A stretch of DNA of 64,000 nt from the NCBI RefSeq assembly GCF_026810505.1, contig NZ_CP101750.1, forward strand, positions 2,447,448-2,511,447, given 5' to 3'. Origin of the DNA: Streptomyces sp. Je 1-369 (GTDB taxonomy: Bacteria > Actinomycetota > Actinomycetes > Streptomycetales > Streptomycetaceae). Below the pieces are notes generated by a model. The model saw only the letters and a list, made by a program, of their open reading frames with translations, had not been told where the DNA came from and made no database searches. The first letter of the stretch is position 1, and every line of letters starts with the position of its first letter. The translations under genes were made by a program, and so were the position numbers. Positions 44,717-54,436 of the stretch are shown in pieces.

Positions 44717-46357
44717 TCAGTGGTGGCCGTGGCCGCTCGTGATCTCCTTGTACTCGTCGGCGGTGGGCTTGGGGATCTGACCCTCTTCCCCGTAGTAGCC
44801 CTTGGAGAGCTTCGCCCGGAGCTTCTGCGAACCGGACAGCTTGCGCTCGACACCGTTCTCGTCGACCGACGGACCGAGCTCGACCGGCTTGTACTGCTCG
44901 TGCGCGGTGAGCGTGTGCAGCTGCTCCTTGCTGAGCGGCTCGTGGACCTCGATGAACTCACCGTGCGGCAGCCGCTTGATGAGACCCGACTCGCGGCCGT
45001 GCAGCACCTTGTCCTTGTCGCGCCGCTGCAGACCCAGGCAGATCCGCTTGGTCACGATGAAGGCGATGACCGGTCCGGCGAAGAAGGCGATCCGGACGAA
45101 CCAGGTGATCGCGTTCAGCGACAGGTGGAAGTGCGTGGCCCACAGGTCGTTGCCACCGCCGACCAGCATGACCATGTACGCCGTGATCCACGCGACACCG
45201 AAGGCCGTACGGGTCGGGGCGTTGCGCGGGCGGTCCAGGATGTGGTGCTCGCGCTTGTCGCCGGTGACCCAGGACTCGATGAACGGGTAGACCGCGATGG
45301 CCACGAGGACCAGCGGGAAGACCACGACCAGCGGGATGAACACGCCCAGGGCGAGCGTGTGGCCCCAGAGGTTGATCTCCCAGCCCGGCATCACACGGAT
45401 CAGACCCTCGGCGAAGCCCATGTACCAGTCGGGCTGGGCACCGGTGGACACCTGGTCCGGCCGGTAGGGACCGATGGCCCAGATCGGGTTGATCGAGGCG
45501 ATCGCCGCGATGACCGCGATGACACCGAAGACCAGGAAGAAGAAGCCTCCGGCCTTGGCCATGTAGACCGGCAGCAGCGGCATGCCGACGACGTTCTTGT
45601 TGCTCTTGCCGGGGCCCGCGAACTGCGTGTGCTTGTGGTAGAAGACCAGGATCAGGTGCGCCACCACGAGGCCGAGCATGATGCCCGGCAGCAGCAGGAT
45701 GTGGACCGAGTAGAACCGGGCCACGAAGTCGCCGCCGGGGAACTCGCCGCCGAACAGGAACATCGACAGGTACGTGCCGACGATCGGCATCGACAGGATG
45801 GCGCCCTGCATGAAGCGGACACCGGTGCCTGAGAGCAGGTCGTCCGGGAGCGAGTAACCGGTGAAACCGGTGAACATGCCGAGGACGAACAGCAGGAAGC
45901 CGAAGACCCAGTTGACCTCGCGGGGCTTGCGGAACGCACCCGTGAAGAAGACGCGCATCATGTGCACGAACATGCCGGCGAGGAAGATCAGCGCCGCCCA
46001 GTGGTGGATCTGCCGGATCAGCAGACCACCGCGCACATCGAAGGAGATGTGCATGGTCGAGTTGAACGCCTCCGACATCAACTGTCCCTGCATCGGGATG
46101 TAGCTGCCGTGGTACTCCACCTCGTTCATCGACGGGTGGAAGAACAGGGTCAGGTACACACCCGTGAGGATGATGATGATGAAGCTGTACAGGCAGATCT
46201 CACCGAGCATGAAGGACCAGTGGTCCGGGAAGATCTTGCGCATGTTGGCCTTGGCGAGGGAGTAGATCCCCAGCCGGCCGTCGGCCCAGTCCGCTACCCG
46301 CTCACCGGCGGGCGCCTTCTGGCGGTTGTCGTTCGATGATGTCGTGGTGGTGCTCAT
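44717..46357 (-). CDS. qcrB: Cytochrome b subunit of the bcc complex
   Basis: Quinol-oxidising membrane subunit of the actinobacterial bc1-type complex, 546 residues. It has eight or more membrane spans; the heme-ligating histidines lie in HISFDVRGGLLIRQIHHWAA and in ARFYSVHILLLPG/VVAHLILVFYHKH; the Qo-site loop contains PDWYMGF, replacing the PEWY of mitochondria as in other actinobacteria. The hydrophilic C-terminal extension is typical of the phylum. ATG 46357 overlaps the qcrA stop by 4 nt. Confidence 0.97.
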   Translation of the reverse strand: MSTTTTSSNDNRQKAPAGERVADWADGRLGIYSLAKANMRKIFPDHWSFMLGEICLYSFIIIILTGVYLTLFFHPSMNEVEYHGSYIPMQGQLMSEAFNSTMHISFDVRGGLLIRQIHHWAALIFLAGMFVHMMRVFFTGAFRKPREVNWVFGFLLFVLGMFTGFTGYSLPDDLLSGTGVRFMQGAILSMPIVGTYLSMFLFGGEFPGGDFVARFYSVHILLLPGIMLGLVVAHLILVFYHKHTQFAGPGKSNKNVVGMPLLPVYMAKAGGFFFLVFGVIAVIAAIASINPIWAIGPYRPDQVSTGAQPDWYMGFAEGLIRVMPGWEINLWGHTLALGVFIPLVVVFPLVLVAIAVYPFIESWVTGDKREHHILDRPRNAPTRTAFGVAWITAYMVMLVGGGNDLWATHFHLSLNAITWFVRIAFFAGPVIAFIVTKRICLGLQRRDKDKVLHGRESGLIKRLPHGEFIEVHEPLSKEQLHTLTAHEQYKPVELGPSVDENGVERKLSGSQKLRAKLSKGYYGEEGQIPKPTADEYKEITSGHGHH

Positions 46358-47409
46358 CCGCGCTCCCAGAAGGCAGGACCGACGGGCTCTTCGAAGTCGC
46401 CGAGCGCCTCGAGGTAGCCCTTTTCGTTCACGCCGATGCGCAGCTGCGGCAGGGCGTGGCCGGCCGGGCCGAAGATCACTCGGGCACCGTCGGAGAGATC
46501 GAAGGTGGACTGGTGGCACGGGCAGAGGACGTGGTGCGTCTGCTGCTCGTACAGGGAGATCGGGCAGCCCACGTGGGTGCAGATCTTGGAGTACGCCACG
46601 ATGCCCTCGTGCGACCACTCCAGCTCGCGCTTGTCCTTGATGTTCTCCGGCTGGATCCGGACGATCATCAGGGCGGCCTTGGCGATCTGGGTCTGGAAGT
46701 CGTGGTCGTGCTCGGACATGCCCTCGGGCATGGCGAAGGTCAGCGAACCGACCGCCACGTCCGCGGGCCGCAGCGGCTCGTGGGTGTTCATGTTCACGAG
46801 CATCTTGCCCTTGGCCCACTTGGTGTGCCGGAGCTTGTCCTCGGGCAGCGGCCCGAGGTCGCGCAGCAGGACGACACCGGAGAGCGGGACCAGGGCCAGC
46901 GCGCCGAACATCGTGTTCCGGATCAGCTTGCGCCGACCGAAGCCCGACTCCTCGGCACCCTGCTTGAAGTCCGCCATGACCTTGGCGCGGACCTCGGGCT
47001 CAGCCGCGATCTCGTGCCGCTCGTCGGTCATCTCGACGTCGGACATCAGGGTGCGGGCCCAGTGGACCGCGCCCGCGCCGATGCAGAACAGCGCCACGCC
47101 GAGGGTGGTGCCCAGGGCGAAGTTCAGGCCGCTGATGTGACCGATCGGCCAGATGAAGACGCTCTTGTCGGCGGGGATCGCCACGTACGAGGCGATGAAG
47201 CCGACCGTCGCGATCATCGACAGCGTGAACATGAAGGCCACGGCACGCTCGGACCGCCGGGCGGCCCGCTCGTCGATGTCCTGGACGCGGTGCTCGTGGG
47301 GCGGCAGCCCCGGGTCGGCGAACGGGTTCTCTTCCGTGGTCGCCACCGAGCCGTGCTCGGTCTCCTGCTTGCTGGGCAGGTTCTCTTCTGGAATCTCTTG
47401 GCTACTCAT
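46354..47409 (-). CDS. qcrA: Rieske iron-sulfur subunit of the bcc complex
   Basis: Three-span Rieske protein of 351 residues. The [2Fe-2S] ligands are in CTHVGC and CPCHQS near the C terminus; the N-terminal cytosolic part is charged, followed by two adjacent membrane spans and a third just before the Rieske domain, the actinobacterial topology. ATG 47409 (MSSQEIPEENLP) overlaps the qcrC stop by 4 nt, and the qcrA stop overlaps qcrB. Confidence 0.97.
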   Translation of the reverse strand: MSSQEIPEENLPSKQETEHGSVATTEENPFADPGLPPHEHRVQDIDERAARRSERAVAFMFTLSMIATVGFIASYVAIPADKSVFIWPIGHISGLNFALGTTLGVALFCIGAGAVHWARTLMSDVEMTDERHEIAAEPEVRAKVMADFKQGAEESGFGRRKLIRNTMFGALALVPLSGVVLLRDLGPLPEDKLRHTKWAKGKMLVNMNTHEPLRPADVAVGSLTFAMPEGMSEHDHDFQTQIAKAALMIVRIQPENIKDKRELEWSHEGIVAYSKICTHVGCPISLYEQQTHHVLCPCHQSTFDLSDGARVIFGPAGHALPQLRIGVNEKGYLEALGDFEEPVGPAFWERG

Positions 47410-48215
47410 GACTTCTTGGCCTTTGCGGTCCGAGCGGCGACCCACACGGCGACCGCGATCAGCGAGCCGAGACCGAAGATCCAGCCGAAGAGGCCTTCAC
47501 TGACCGGACCCAGACCACCCAGCTTGAGACCGCCAGGGCTCTCGGTCTTCTCACCGTTGACCGCGTCGAGGTACGCGATGATGTCCTTCTTGTTCTTCTC
47601 CGGCATCGTCGTGTCGGGGAAGGACGGCATGTTCTGCGGGCCGGTCTGCATGGCCTCGTAGAGGTGCTTCGGAGAGACACCTTCGAGCGACGGCGCGAAC
47701 TTGCCGTGCGTCAGCGCGCCACCTTCACCGGTGAAGTTGTGGCACTGGGCGCAGTTGGTGCGGAACAGCTCGCCACCCTTGGCGATGTCCGCCCCGTCCG
47801 GGCTGTACTGCTTCTCGGTCGGGACCGAGGGACCGGCACCCAGCGACGAGATGTACGCCGCCAGCTGGTCGATCTGGGCCTGGTTGTAGATGACCTTCTT
47901 CTTGGGCGCCTGGGCACCCGGCTGCTGGAGCGGCATACGGCCGGTGCCGACCTGGAAGTCGACAGCGGCGGCGCCCACGCCCACCAGGCTCGGACCGTCG
48001 GAGGAGCCCTGACCGCCGGTTCCGTGGCAGCTGGAGCAGCCCACGGCGTAGAGCTTCTTGCCCTCGTCGATGGCGAGGGACTGGGCGGTGTCATCGGCCT
48101 GCGCCTTGTCCGCCGGCGCGAACGCGGCGTACAGCCCCCCGGTGGCCGCCAGCGCGAGGAGTAGGACGACGACCGCCGCCAGCGGATGGCGTCGTCGTGC
48201 GGAGAGCTTTTTCAC
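47406..48215 (-). CDS. qcrC: Diheme cytochrome c subunit of the bcc complex
   Basis: Membrane-anchored cytochrome cc of 269 residues that passes electrons straight to CtaC, since these bacteria lack soluble cytochrome c. Two heme motifs, CSSCH and CAQCH; N-terminal signal anchor; C-terminal membrane span (GWIFGLGSLIAVAVWVAA). GTG 48215 is used. 77 bp separate it from ctaE upstream. Confidence 0.97.
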   Translation of the reverse strand: MKKLSARRRHPLAAVVVLLLALAATGGLYAAFAPADKAQADDTAQSLAIDEGKKLYAVGCSSCHGTGGQGSSDGPSLVGVGAAAVDFQVGTGRMPLQQPGAQAPKKKVIYNQAQIDQLAAYISSLGAGPSVPTEKQYSPDGADIAKGGELFRTNCAQCHNFTGEGGALTHGKFAPSLEGVSPKHLYEAMQTGPQNMPSFPDTTMPEKNKKDIIAYLDAVNGEKTESPGGLKLGGLGPVSEGLFGWIFGLGSLIAVAVWVAARTAKAKKS

Positions 48216-48292
48216 GGATTACCCCGGTGTCAGGATCTTCTGCGTCGATGCTTCTGGAATGTTTCGGATTGCGTCGCGTGAGCGACCTCCGC

Positions 48293-48913
48293 TTACTTGA
48301 TCATGTAGATCGTGGCGAAGAGGCCGATCCAGACCACATCGACGAAGTGCCAGTAGTAGGACACGACGATGGCTGCGGTCGCCTGTTCGTGGGTGAACCT
48401 CCTGGCCGCGTAGGTGCGGCCGAGGACCAGCAGGAAGGCGATGAGGCCGCCTGTCACATGCAGTCCGTGGAAGCCGGTGGTCAGGTAGAAGACCGAGCCG
48501 TAGGGGTCGGACGAGAGCGAGAGGCCCTCGTGCTTGACCAGCTCGGTGTATTCGTACACCTGACCGCCGATGAAGATCGCACCCATGATGAAGGTGACGA
48601 TGAACCACATCCGGAGCTTCTTCACATCCCCGCGTTCAGCTGCGAACACGCCCAGCTGACACGTGAGGGAGGAGAGCACCAGGATCGTGGTGTTCGTCGC
48701 CGAGAACGGGAAGTTAAGGGCCGAGGCCATTTCCTTCCAGTGATCAGGACCTGTCACCGATCGCAGGGTGAAGTACATCGCGAAGAGGGCCGCGAAGAAC
48801 ATCAGCTCGGAACTCAACCAGATGATGGTTCCGACGCTGGTGAGGTTCGGTCGATTGACCGGCGGGTGCGCGTGCCCGGTATCTACTGTCGTTGCTGTCG
48901 CCACGACCGACAT
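48293..48913 (-). CDS. ctaE: Cytochrome aa3 oxidase subunit III
   Basis: Five-span subunit of the terminal oxidase, 206 residues, with [12 protein letters not shown] and the closing [18 protein letters not shown] motif. It opens the ctaE-qcrC-qcrA-qcrB operon. No ribosome site is seen before ATG 48913; instead the start codon lies inside a 21-bp palindrome (48904-48924). Confidence 0.96.
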   Translation of the reverse strand: MSVVATATTVDTGHAHPPVNRPNLTSVGTIIWLSSELMFFAALFAMYFTLRSVTGPDHWKEMASALNFPFSATNTTILVLSSLTCQLGVFAAERGDVKKLRMWFIVTFIMGAIFIGGQVYEYTELVKHEGLSLSSDPYGSVFYLTTGFHGLHVTGGLIAFLLVLGRTYAARRFTHEQATAAIVVSYYWHFVDVVWIGLFATIYMIK

Positions 48914-48924
48914 TATGTCGGTCG
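48904..48924. promoter_or_regulatory. Palindrome covering the ctaE start codon
   Basis: CGACCGACAT and ATGTCGGTCG are perfect 10-bp arms around one base. The ctaE ATG (48913-48911) lies at the end of one arm. It could be an operator or an mRNA hairpin hiding the start. Confidence 0.6.
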
Positions 48925-49116
48925 CTTATCCCGCCCTCACCCCGGGGGGTGCCGTTCGGAGTGTCTACGGGGTGTGTCCTGCCCGGATGGCCCATCGGAG
49001 GCCTGTCCGAAGCGCTGTTGACGGGGTGTCGGGAGGAGTAGCATCCGCGCATCGGTTCCCGATCCCATGACGGCACAGCTCAGCTCGACGCAACAGCTCG
49101 ACGTATCGGAGGAACA

Positions 49117-49515
49117 ATGCAGCCGACCGCCACGGTGCTGGTCTACAGCGACAACGCGAGCACCCGCGAGCAAGTCAGGTTGGCCACGGGCCGCAGGCCG
49201 GCCACGGACGTTCCCCAGGTCCAGTTCATCGAGTGCGCGACGCCGCACGCGGTCATCAAGGAGCTCGACCGGGGCGGCATCGACGTCTGCGTCCTCGACG
49301 GCGAGTCGGCGCCCGGCGGCATGGGTGTCTGCCGTCAGATCAAGGACGAGGTCTTCCAGTCGCCGCCCGTGCTGCTCCTGATGGGGCGCCCGCAGGACGC
49401 CTGGCTCGCCACCTGGAGCCGGGCGGAGGCCGCGGTGACCCTGCCGGTCGACCCGGTGGAGTTCGCGAGCGCGCTGGCCGGGCTGCTGCGCGGCAGGACG
49501 GCCGTCGAGGCCTGA
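49117..49515 (+). CDS. Degenerate receiver-domain protein
   Basis: Single-domain protein of 132 residues with the CheY-like fold: VLVYSDNAST at the acidic-pair position (one Asp lost), Asp61 in VCVLDGESAPGG at the phosphoacceptor position, and AVTLPVDPVEF where a Lys-Pro is expected, so the conserved Lys is missing. It may work without phosphorylation. GGAGG precedes ATG. It diverges from ctaE, next to the respiratory genes, and is followed by a two-way terminator. Confidence 0.8.
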   Translation: MQPTATVLVYSDNASTREQVRLATGRRPATDVPQVQFIECATPHAVIKELDRGGIDVCVLDGESAPGGMGVCRQIKDEVFQSPPVLLLMGRPQDAWLATWSRAEAAVTLPVDPVEFASALAGLLRGRTAVEA

Positions 49516-49556
49516 GCGGCGCTCCAGCGGTTCACGAGCGGCGCACCTGATTCACC

Positions 49557-49590
49557 GAGAGGGGCCCACGCCACGGCGCGGGCCCCTCTC
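49557..49590. terminator. Two-way terminator between receiver-like gene and L,D-transpeptidase gene
   Basis: Eleven-bp perfect stem GAGAGGGGCCC/GGGCCCCTCTC with a 12-nt loop between converging genes. Confidence 0.8.
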
Positions 49591-49621
49591 GTGCGTCTCT
49601 GACAGCCTCTCTGCCGGTCCG

Positions 49622-50866
49622 TCAGACGTGCGGCCGCAGCCTGGCCGCGTCGGCCGCCGCGGGGCCCTCCTTGGCCCCGGAGAGCAGCGCGCTGCCCTTG
49701 CGCCACTTCTTCCAGCTCAGGTTCCAGTCGCCGAGTCCGTTGCCGAACGCCGGCATGTCCTCGCCGTAGCTGTTGATGACCGTCACGAGGTCGCCCTGCC
49801 GGACCGTCTCGTAGAACCAGGCGGCGTTCCCGGTGCTCATGCCGGTGCAGCCGTGGCTGGTGTTCGCGGCGCCCTGCGAACCCACCGACCAGGGCGCGGC
49901 GTGCACATACTCACCCGAGTCGGTCACCCGTGTCGCGTAATAGACCATCTTGTCGTAGAAGTCCGATGCGCCGATGCTGGCACTGGTCATACGTACGGAG
50001 TACTCCTTGCCCAGCACCACCTTGACGCCGTTGCGCGTCGAGTAGCCGGGCTTGCCCGTGGTCACGGGCATGGAGTTGATCTCCTCGCCGTTGCGGTAGA
50101 CCGTCATGTAGTGCGATCCGGCGTCCGTCACGGCCTCGACGCGGTCGCCGATGGTCAGCTTGAGCGGCTTGGCCTCGCCGCCCCACAGCTTGTCCTTGAC
50201 CTTGAGGCCCTCCAGGTTGCTGGAGACGCTGACGGTCGCGCCGGCGGGCCAGTACTCCTTCGGGCGGTAGTGCAGCGTCTCGCTGTCCACCCAGTACCAG
50301 GAGCCCTCGGTGGCGGGCGCCGAGCGGACCTTCAGGGCGCGCTCGACGACCGCTCTGGCCTCCTTGCCCTTCACCGGCTTGCTGAGCGAGGCGGTGACGG
50401 GCTGTCCGACGCCGTACTTGCCCGCGTCGGGGCCGAAAGTGACCTTGAGCCGCTTCTCCTTGGAAGGCAGGTCGGTGTCGAAGGTCAGGACCTTGCGGCC
50501 CGGCGCCCCCTCGTCGTCCTCCGCACTCACCCGCACGGTGTAGTGGGCGCCTGCCGCAAGAGGCGTGGTGCTGTGCCACCGGGCGCCGTCGGCCGAGAGT
50601 TCGCCCGCCACGTACCGCCCCATCGCGTCGGTGGCCAGCACGTCGGTGATGCGCCCGTCCTCGCCCTGAGCCGTGACCTCTAGGGGCTTGTCCGGATCCG
50701 CCTTCGTGCTGCCCACCGGGCCGTTGAAGGCGATCTGGTCCGCCGCGTCGTACGGCTTCGCCGAGAGCGGGTGGTCGGAGCTCCCGCAGGCCGTGGCCCC
50801 CGCACCGAGTGCGGCCACCAGCATCGTGCAGCTCAGTACCGTGCGAATTCGCGGAGAGTGGCTCAT
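49622..50866 (-). CDS. L,D-transpeptidase (YkuD) lipoprotein
   Basis: Cell-wall cross-linking enzyme making 3-3 peptide bonds, 414 residues. A lipoprotein signal ends at GATACGSS; two Ig-like domains follow (about 45-250); the YkuD domain has the catalytic SHGCTGMS with its Cys and an upstream YVHAAPWSVGSQG. ATG 50866 lies 6 nt after TACCGT, so a leaderless start is likely. It sits inside the respiratory cluster, as in S. coelicolor, without an evident link to it. Confidence 0.93.
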   Translation of the reverse strand: MSHSPRIRTVLSCTMLVAALGAGATACGSSDHPLSAKPYDAADQIAFNGPVGSTKADPDKPLEVTAQGEDGRITDVLATDAMGRYVAGELSADGARWHSTTPLAAGAHYTVRVSAEDDEGAPGRKVLTFDTDLPSKEKRLKVTFGPDAGKYGVGQPVTASLSKPVKGKEARAVVERALKVRSAPATEGSWYWVDSETLHYRPKEYWPAGATVSVSSNLEGLKVKDKLWGGEAKPLKLTIGDRVEAVTDAGSHYMTVYRNGEEINSMPVTTGKPGYSTRNGVKVVLGKEYSVRMTSASIGASDFYDKMVYYATRVTDSGEYVHAAPWSVGSQGAANTSHGCTGMSTGNAAWFYETVRQGDLVTVINSYGEDMPAFGNGLGDWNLSWKKWRKGSALLSGAKEGPAAADAARLRPHV

Positions 50867-50934
50867 AAACACACGGTATGAAGGTTCATCACGTCCGGCG
50901 CGGCGAGTGACCCGTCCGTGGGATGTCGGTTACG

Positions 50935-50978
50935 CCGAAGGGCCCCGGCGCTCCTTACGGAGTGCCGGGGCCCTTCGG
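50935..50978 (-). terminator. Terminator of the ctaC-ctaD-ctaF operon
   Basis: Twenty-bp stem (50935-50954 with 50959-50978) with one G-U pair and loop TTAC, 20 bp beyond the ctaF stop. Confidence 0.85.
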
Positions 50979-50997
50979 ATGCGGGAGGACTACCGAC

Positions 50998-51396
50998 TCA
51001 CTGGGTCTGGTTCTCGCCGCGGTAGTACTCGAACACCCAGCCCCACAGGCCGATCAGGAGGATCGGGGCCGAGAAGTACAGCAGCCACCAGCCGAAGACG
51101 ACGCCCATGAAGGCGAGCGCGCCACCGACGGCCAGGGAGAGCGGCTGCCAGCTGTGCGGGCTGAAGAAGCCCACCTCGCCGGCCTCGTCCGCGACGTCGG
51201 CCTCCTTGTTGTCCTGTGCGGAGGCGTCGACACGCCGGGCCGTGAAGGCCAGGTAGTAGCCGATCATGATGCACAGGCCGAAGGCCAGGAAGAGCGCCGT
51301 GGTACCGGCGGGCTCCTTCGACCACACGCCATAGACGATCGCCATGGCGAGGACGAAGACGCTCAGCCAGATGAACATCTTGCCCTGGATCTTCAC
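50998..51396 (-). CDS. ctaF: Cytochrome aa3 oxidase subunit IV, actinobacterial type
   Basis: Small subunit of 132 residues with four hydrophobic segments ([37 protein letters not shown], two near the C terminus) and the motif [13 protein letters not shown] typical of actinobacterial CtaF. AAGGAGG precedes GTG 51396, which overlaps the ctaD stop by 4 nt. Confidence 0.95.
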   Translation of the reverse strand: MKIQGKMFIWLSVFVLAMAIVYGVWSKEPAGTTALFLAFGLCIMIGYYLAFTARRVDASAQDNKEADVADEAGEVGFFSPHSWQPLSLAVGGALAFMGVVFGWWLLYFSAPILLIGLWGWVFEYYRGENQTQ

Positions 51397-53129
51397 TTCG
51401 CGGCCTCCTTGTCGCCGCCGAACAGCGCGGTGTCCTTCTGTCCGTCGTTCTCGAGGTGGCCGATCGCCGCGATCTCAGGGTGATGCAGGTCGAACGCCGG
51501 CGATTCCGAGCGGATGCGCGGCAGGGTGAGGAAGTTGTGCCGCGGGGGCGGGCAGGACGTCGCCCACTCCAGCGAGCGGCCGTAGCCCCACGGGTCGTCG
51601 ACCTCGACCTTCTTGCCGTACTTGGCGGTCTTCCAGATGTTGTAGAAGAACGGCAGGATCGACAGGCCGAGCAGGAACGAACAGATCGTCGAGATCGTGT
51701 TCAGGGCCGTGAAGCCGTCGGCGTGCAGGTAGTCCGCGTACCGGCGCGGCATGCCCTCGGCACCCAGCCAGTGCTGGACGAGGAACGTGCCGTGGAAGCC
51801 GATGAACAGCGTCCAGAAGGTGATCTTGCCGAGCCGCTCGTCGAGCATCTTGCCGGTGAACTTCGGCCACCAGAAGTGGAAGCCGGAGAACATCGCGAAC
51901 ACCACGGTGCCGAACACCACGTAGTGGAAGTGCGCCACCACGAAGTACGAGTCCGAGACGTGGAAGTCCATCGGCGGCGAGGCCAGGATGACGCCCGTCA
52001 GACCACCGAAGGTGAAGGTGATCAGGAAGCCGACCGCCCAGAGCATCGGGGTCTCGAAACTCAGTGACCCCTTCCACATCGTGCCGATCCAGTTGAAGAA
52101 CTTCACACCGGTTGGCACGGCGATCAGGAACGTCATGAAGGAGAAGAACGGCAACAGCACGCCGCCGGTGACGTACATGTGGTGGGCCCACACGGTCACG
52201 GACAGACCCGCGATGGCGATCGTCGCGCCGATGAGGCCCATGTAGCCGAACATCGGCTTGCGGGAGAACACCGGGATCACTTCGGAAATGATTCCGAAGA
52301 ATGGCAGGGCGATGATGTACACCTCTGGATGGCCGAAGAACCAGAAGAGGTGTTGCCACAGCAAGGCGCCGCCGTTTGAGGCGTCGAAGATGTGGGCGCC
52401 GAATTTACGGTCCGCCTCCAGGGCGAACAGCGCGGCGGCCAGGACCGGGAAGGCCAGCAGGACGAGCACCGCGGTCAGCAGCACGTTCCACACGAAGATC
52501 GGCATGCGGAACATCGTCATGCCCGGAGCGCGCATGCAGATGATCGTGGTGATGAAGTTGACCGAGCCGAGGATCGTACCGAAGCCGGAGAACGCCAGAC
52601 CCATGATCCACATGTCCGCGCCGATGCCCGGCGAGCGGACCGCGTCCGACAGCGGGCTGTACGCGAACCAGCCGAAGTCGGCCGCACCCTGCGGGGTGAG
52701 GAACCCGCCGACCGCGATCAGCGAGCCGAACAGGTACAGCCAGTAGGCGAACATGTTCAGCCGCGGGAAGGCCACATCGGGAGCACCGATCTGGAGCGGC
52801 ATGATCCAGTTCGCGAAACCGGCGAACAGCGGCGTCGCGAACATCAGCAGCATGATCGTGCCGTGCATCGTGAACGCCTGGTTGAACTGCTCGTTCGACA
52901 TGATCTGCGTGCCGGGACGGGCCAGTTCGGCGCGCATGAAGAGCGCCATGACGCCGCCGATGCAGAAGAACGCGAACGACGTGACCAGATAGAGCGTGCC
53001 GATCGTCTTGTGGTCAGTGGTGGTCAGCCACTTGATCACGACGTTTCCCGGCTGCTTGCGCCTGACCGGCAGCTCGTCCTCGTACGAGTCTGCTGCCGCG
53101 GCACCCTGGGGTTCGTTGAGGATGCTCAC
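51393..53129 (-). CDS. ctaD: Cytochrome aa3 oxidase subunit I
   Basis: Catalytic 12-span subunit of 578 residues carrying heme a and the heme a3-CuB centre. The CuB and heme ligands are visible in [22 protein letters not shown] (cross-linked His-Tyr), WAHHMYVTG and [13 protein letters not shown] 53129 overlaps the ctaC stop (GTGA). Confidence 0.98.
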   Translation of the reverse strand: MSILNEPQGAAAADSYEDELPVRRKQPGNVVIKWLTTTDHKTIGTLYLVTSFAFFCIGGVMALFMRAELARPGTQIMSNEQFNQAFTMHGTIMLLMFATPLFAGFANWIMPLQIGAPDVAFPRLNMFAYWLYLFGSLIAVGGFLTPQGAADFGWFAYSPLSDAVRSPGIGADMWIMGLAFSGFGTILGSVNFITTIICMRAPGMTMFRMPIFVWNVLLTAVLVLLAFPVLAAALFALEADRKFGAHIFDASNGGALLWQHLFWFFGHPEVYIIALPFFGIISEVIPVFSRKPMFGYMGLIGATIAIAGLSVTVWAHHMYVTGGVLLPFFSFMTFLIAVPTGVKFFNWIGTMWKGSLSFETPMLWAVGFLITFTFGGLTGVILASPPMDFHVSDSYFVVAHFHYVVFGTVVFAMFSGFHFWWPKFTGKMLDERLGKITFWTLFIGFHGTFLVQHWLGAEGMPRRYADYLHADGFTALNTISTICSFLLGLSILPFFYNIWKTAKYGKKVEVDDPWGYGRSLEWATSCPPPRHNFLTLPRIRSESPAFDLHHPEIAAIGHLENDGQKDTALFGGDKEAAK

Positions 53130-54088
53130 AGGTTGTTCGTCTCCCGGTTCTTCTCATGGCCCGTCTGCTCGATGCCGGCCGGGATGTAACCGGTCTGGTT
53201 CTTCTTCACGAGGTCCTCGAGGTGCTGCTTGTAGCGCTCGGGAGAGACGACCTTGACGTTGAAGAGCATCCGGGAGTGGTCGACGCCGCAGAGCTCGGCG
53301 CACTTGCCCATGAAGGTGCCCTCCTTGTTGGGAGTCACCTCGAAGGCGTTGGTGTGACCCGGGATGACGTCCTGCTTCATGAGGAACGGCACCACCCAGA
53401 AGGAGTGGATGACGTCACGCGAAGTCAGAACGAAACGGACCTTCTCGCCCTTGGGGAGCCAGAGGGTCGGCCCGGGGTTGCCGTTCTGGGGGTTCCGCTC
53501 GCCGGGCGTACCGACTTCGTAGACACCGCCGGCGTTGGCCGGGAAGTCCTTGCGGAAACGGTCCGGAATGGCGTCCAGGTCCTTGGACGTCTTGGCGTCG
53601 CCCTTGTCGGAACCGGGCACGTCCTCGATGTAGTTGAAGCCCCAGCTCCACTGATAGCCGACCACGTTGACCGTGTGGGCCGGCTTGTCTTCGAGCTTGA
53701 GGAGCTTCGACTCGTCACGTGCCGTGAAGTAGAAGAGGACCGACACGATGATGAGCGGAACCACCGTGTACAGCGCCTCGATGGGCATGTTGTAACGCGT
53801 CTGCGACGGTACTTCCACCTTGGTGCGGCTGCGCCGGTGGAAGATGACGCTCCACAGGATCAGGCCCCATACCAGCACGCCCGTGGCGAGCGCTGCCGCC
53901 CACGAGCCCTGCCAGAGGGAGAGAATCCGCGGAGCCTCTTCCGTTACCGGGGTGGGCATTCCAAGGCGGGGGAAATCCTTGTATGTGCAACCGGTGGCGG
54001 TCGCCAGGATCAGGCCCGCAGTCAGCACCTGCGGCAGCTTCCGCCGCATCGGGCGCCGCGACGAGCGGTCGGAGCCGTTGGGACTCAC
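53126..54088 (-). CDS. ctaC: Cytochrome aa3 oxidase subunit II
   Basis: CuA-bearing electron entry subunit, 320 residues. Lipoprotein-type signal with lipobox ATGC (Cys34), two membrane spans, then the cupredoxin domain with the CuA site [12 protein letters not shown] and the aromatic [13 protein letters not shown] loop of about 45 residues between them ([20 protein letters not shown]) is the charged insertion seen in actinobacteria that docks QcrC. GTG 54088 is the start of the ctaC-ctaD-ctaF operon. Confidence 0.97.
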   Translation of the reverse strand: MSPNGSDRSSRRPMRRKLPQVLTAGLILATATGCTYKDFPRLGMPTPVTEEAPRILSLWQGSWAAALATGVLVWGLILWSVIFHRRSRTKVEVPSQTRYNMPIEALYTVVPLIIVSVLFYFTARDESKLLKLEDKPAHTVNVVGYQWSWGFNYIEDVPGSDKGDAKTSKDLDAIPDRFRKDFPANAGGVYEVGTPGERNPQNGNPGPTLWLPKGEKVRFVLTSRDVIHSFWVVPFLMKQDVIPGHTNAFEVTPNKEGTFMGKCAELCGVDHSRMLFNVKVVSPERYKQHLEDLVKKNQTGYIPAGIEQTGHEKNRETNNL

Positions 54089-54167
54089 GTAGCGCCTTCC
54101 CGAGAGTCTCGCCCGCGCGGTCGGCTGCGGCCTCCACGCTGGTCGGTCGCCGCCCTGCGGCGGGCAG

Positions 54168-54196
54168 GGGTTTGGATGTTTATGCGGACCAAACCC
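54168..54196. promoter_or_regulatory. Inverted repeat in the ctaC upstream region
   Basis: GGGTTTGG (54168-54175) and CCAAACCC (54189-54196) are perfect 8-bp arms around 13 bp, about 80-110 bp before the ctaC start. Possible operator for respiratory control. Confidence 0.5.
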
Positions 54197-54360
54197 TACT
54201 GGACGCTATTTGGGGTCGCGCGGGGAGGGTGCCTAACGCGCCGCGGGTCACTCCGAAGGGTGGGACCAGGCTCCCTCGGCCGCTTTCTGACGGAGGGTCG
54301 GGACGCCTCCGAGCTCGGCGGAATCTGCTGGTCCGGGGGTGCGGGTGGCCGGTGGCTGAG

Positions 54361-54385
54361 CGCGCAGTTCCCCGCGCCCCTGGGG
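54361..54385 (+). repeat. Intergenic repeat element, copy C
   Basis: Carries the exact core GCGCAGTTCCCCGCGCC followed by CCTGGGG, as in copy B1. Unlike the other copies it lies upstream of two divergent genes, so it is not simply a terminator. Confidence 0.7.
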
Positions 54386-54436
54386 AGCGGCCCCTGCGGG
54401 GCGCTCCCCCCTGACCGGACGTCTTAGCGTGGGGGT

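Larger units (their letters stand above)
54089..54436. other. Divergent promoter region between ctaC and the NifS-TusA gene
   Basis: The 348-bp gap holds an inverted repeat (54168-54196) in the ctaC promoter region, TAGGGT and TAGCGT boxes on the ctaC strand near 54200 and 54210, one copy of the intergenic repeat element (54361-54385) and the TAGCGT box of the rightward gene (54425-54430). No small gene is convincing here. Confidence 0.7.

Noticed and set aside
49622..50866. Role of the L,D-transpeptidase in respiration because it lies within the cta/qcr cluster
   Set aside because: It has its own start signal and is bounded by terminators on both sides; its domains are purely cell-wall enzymes.
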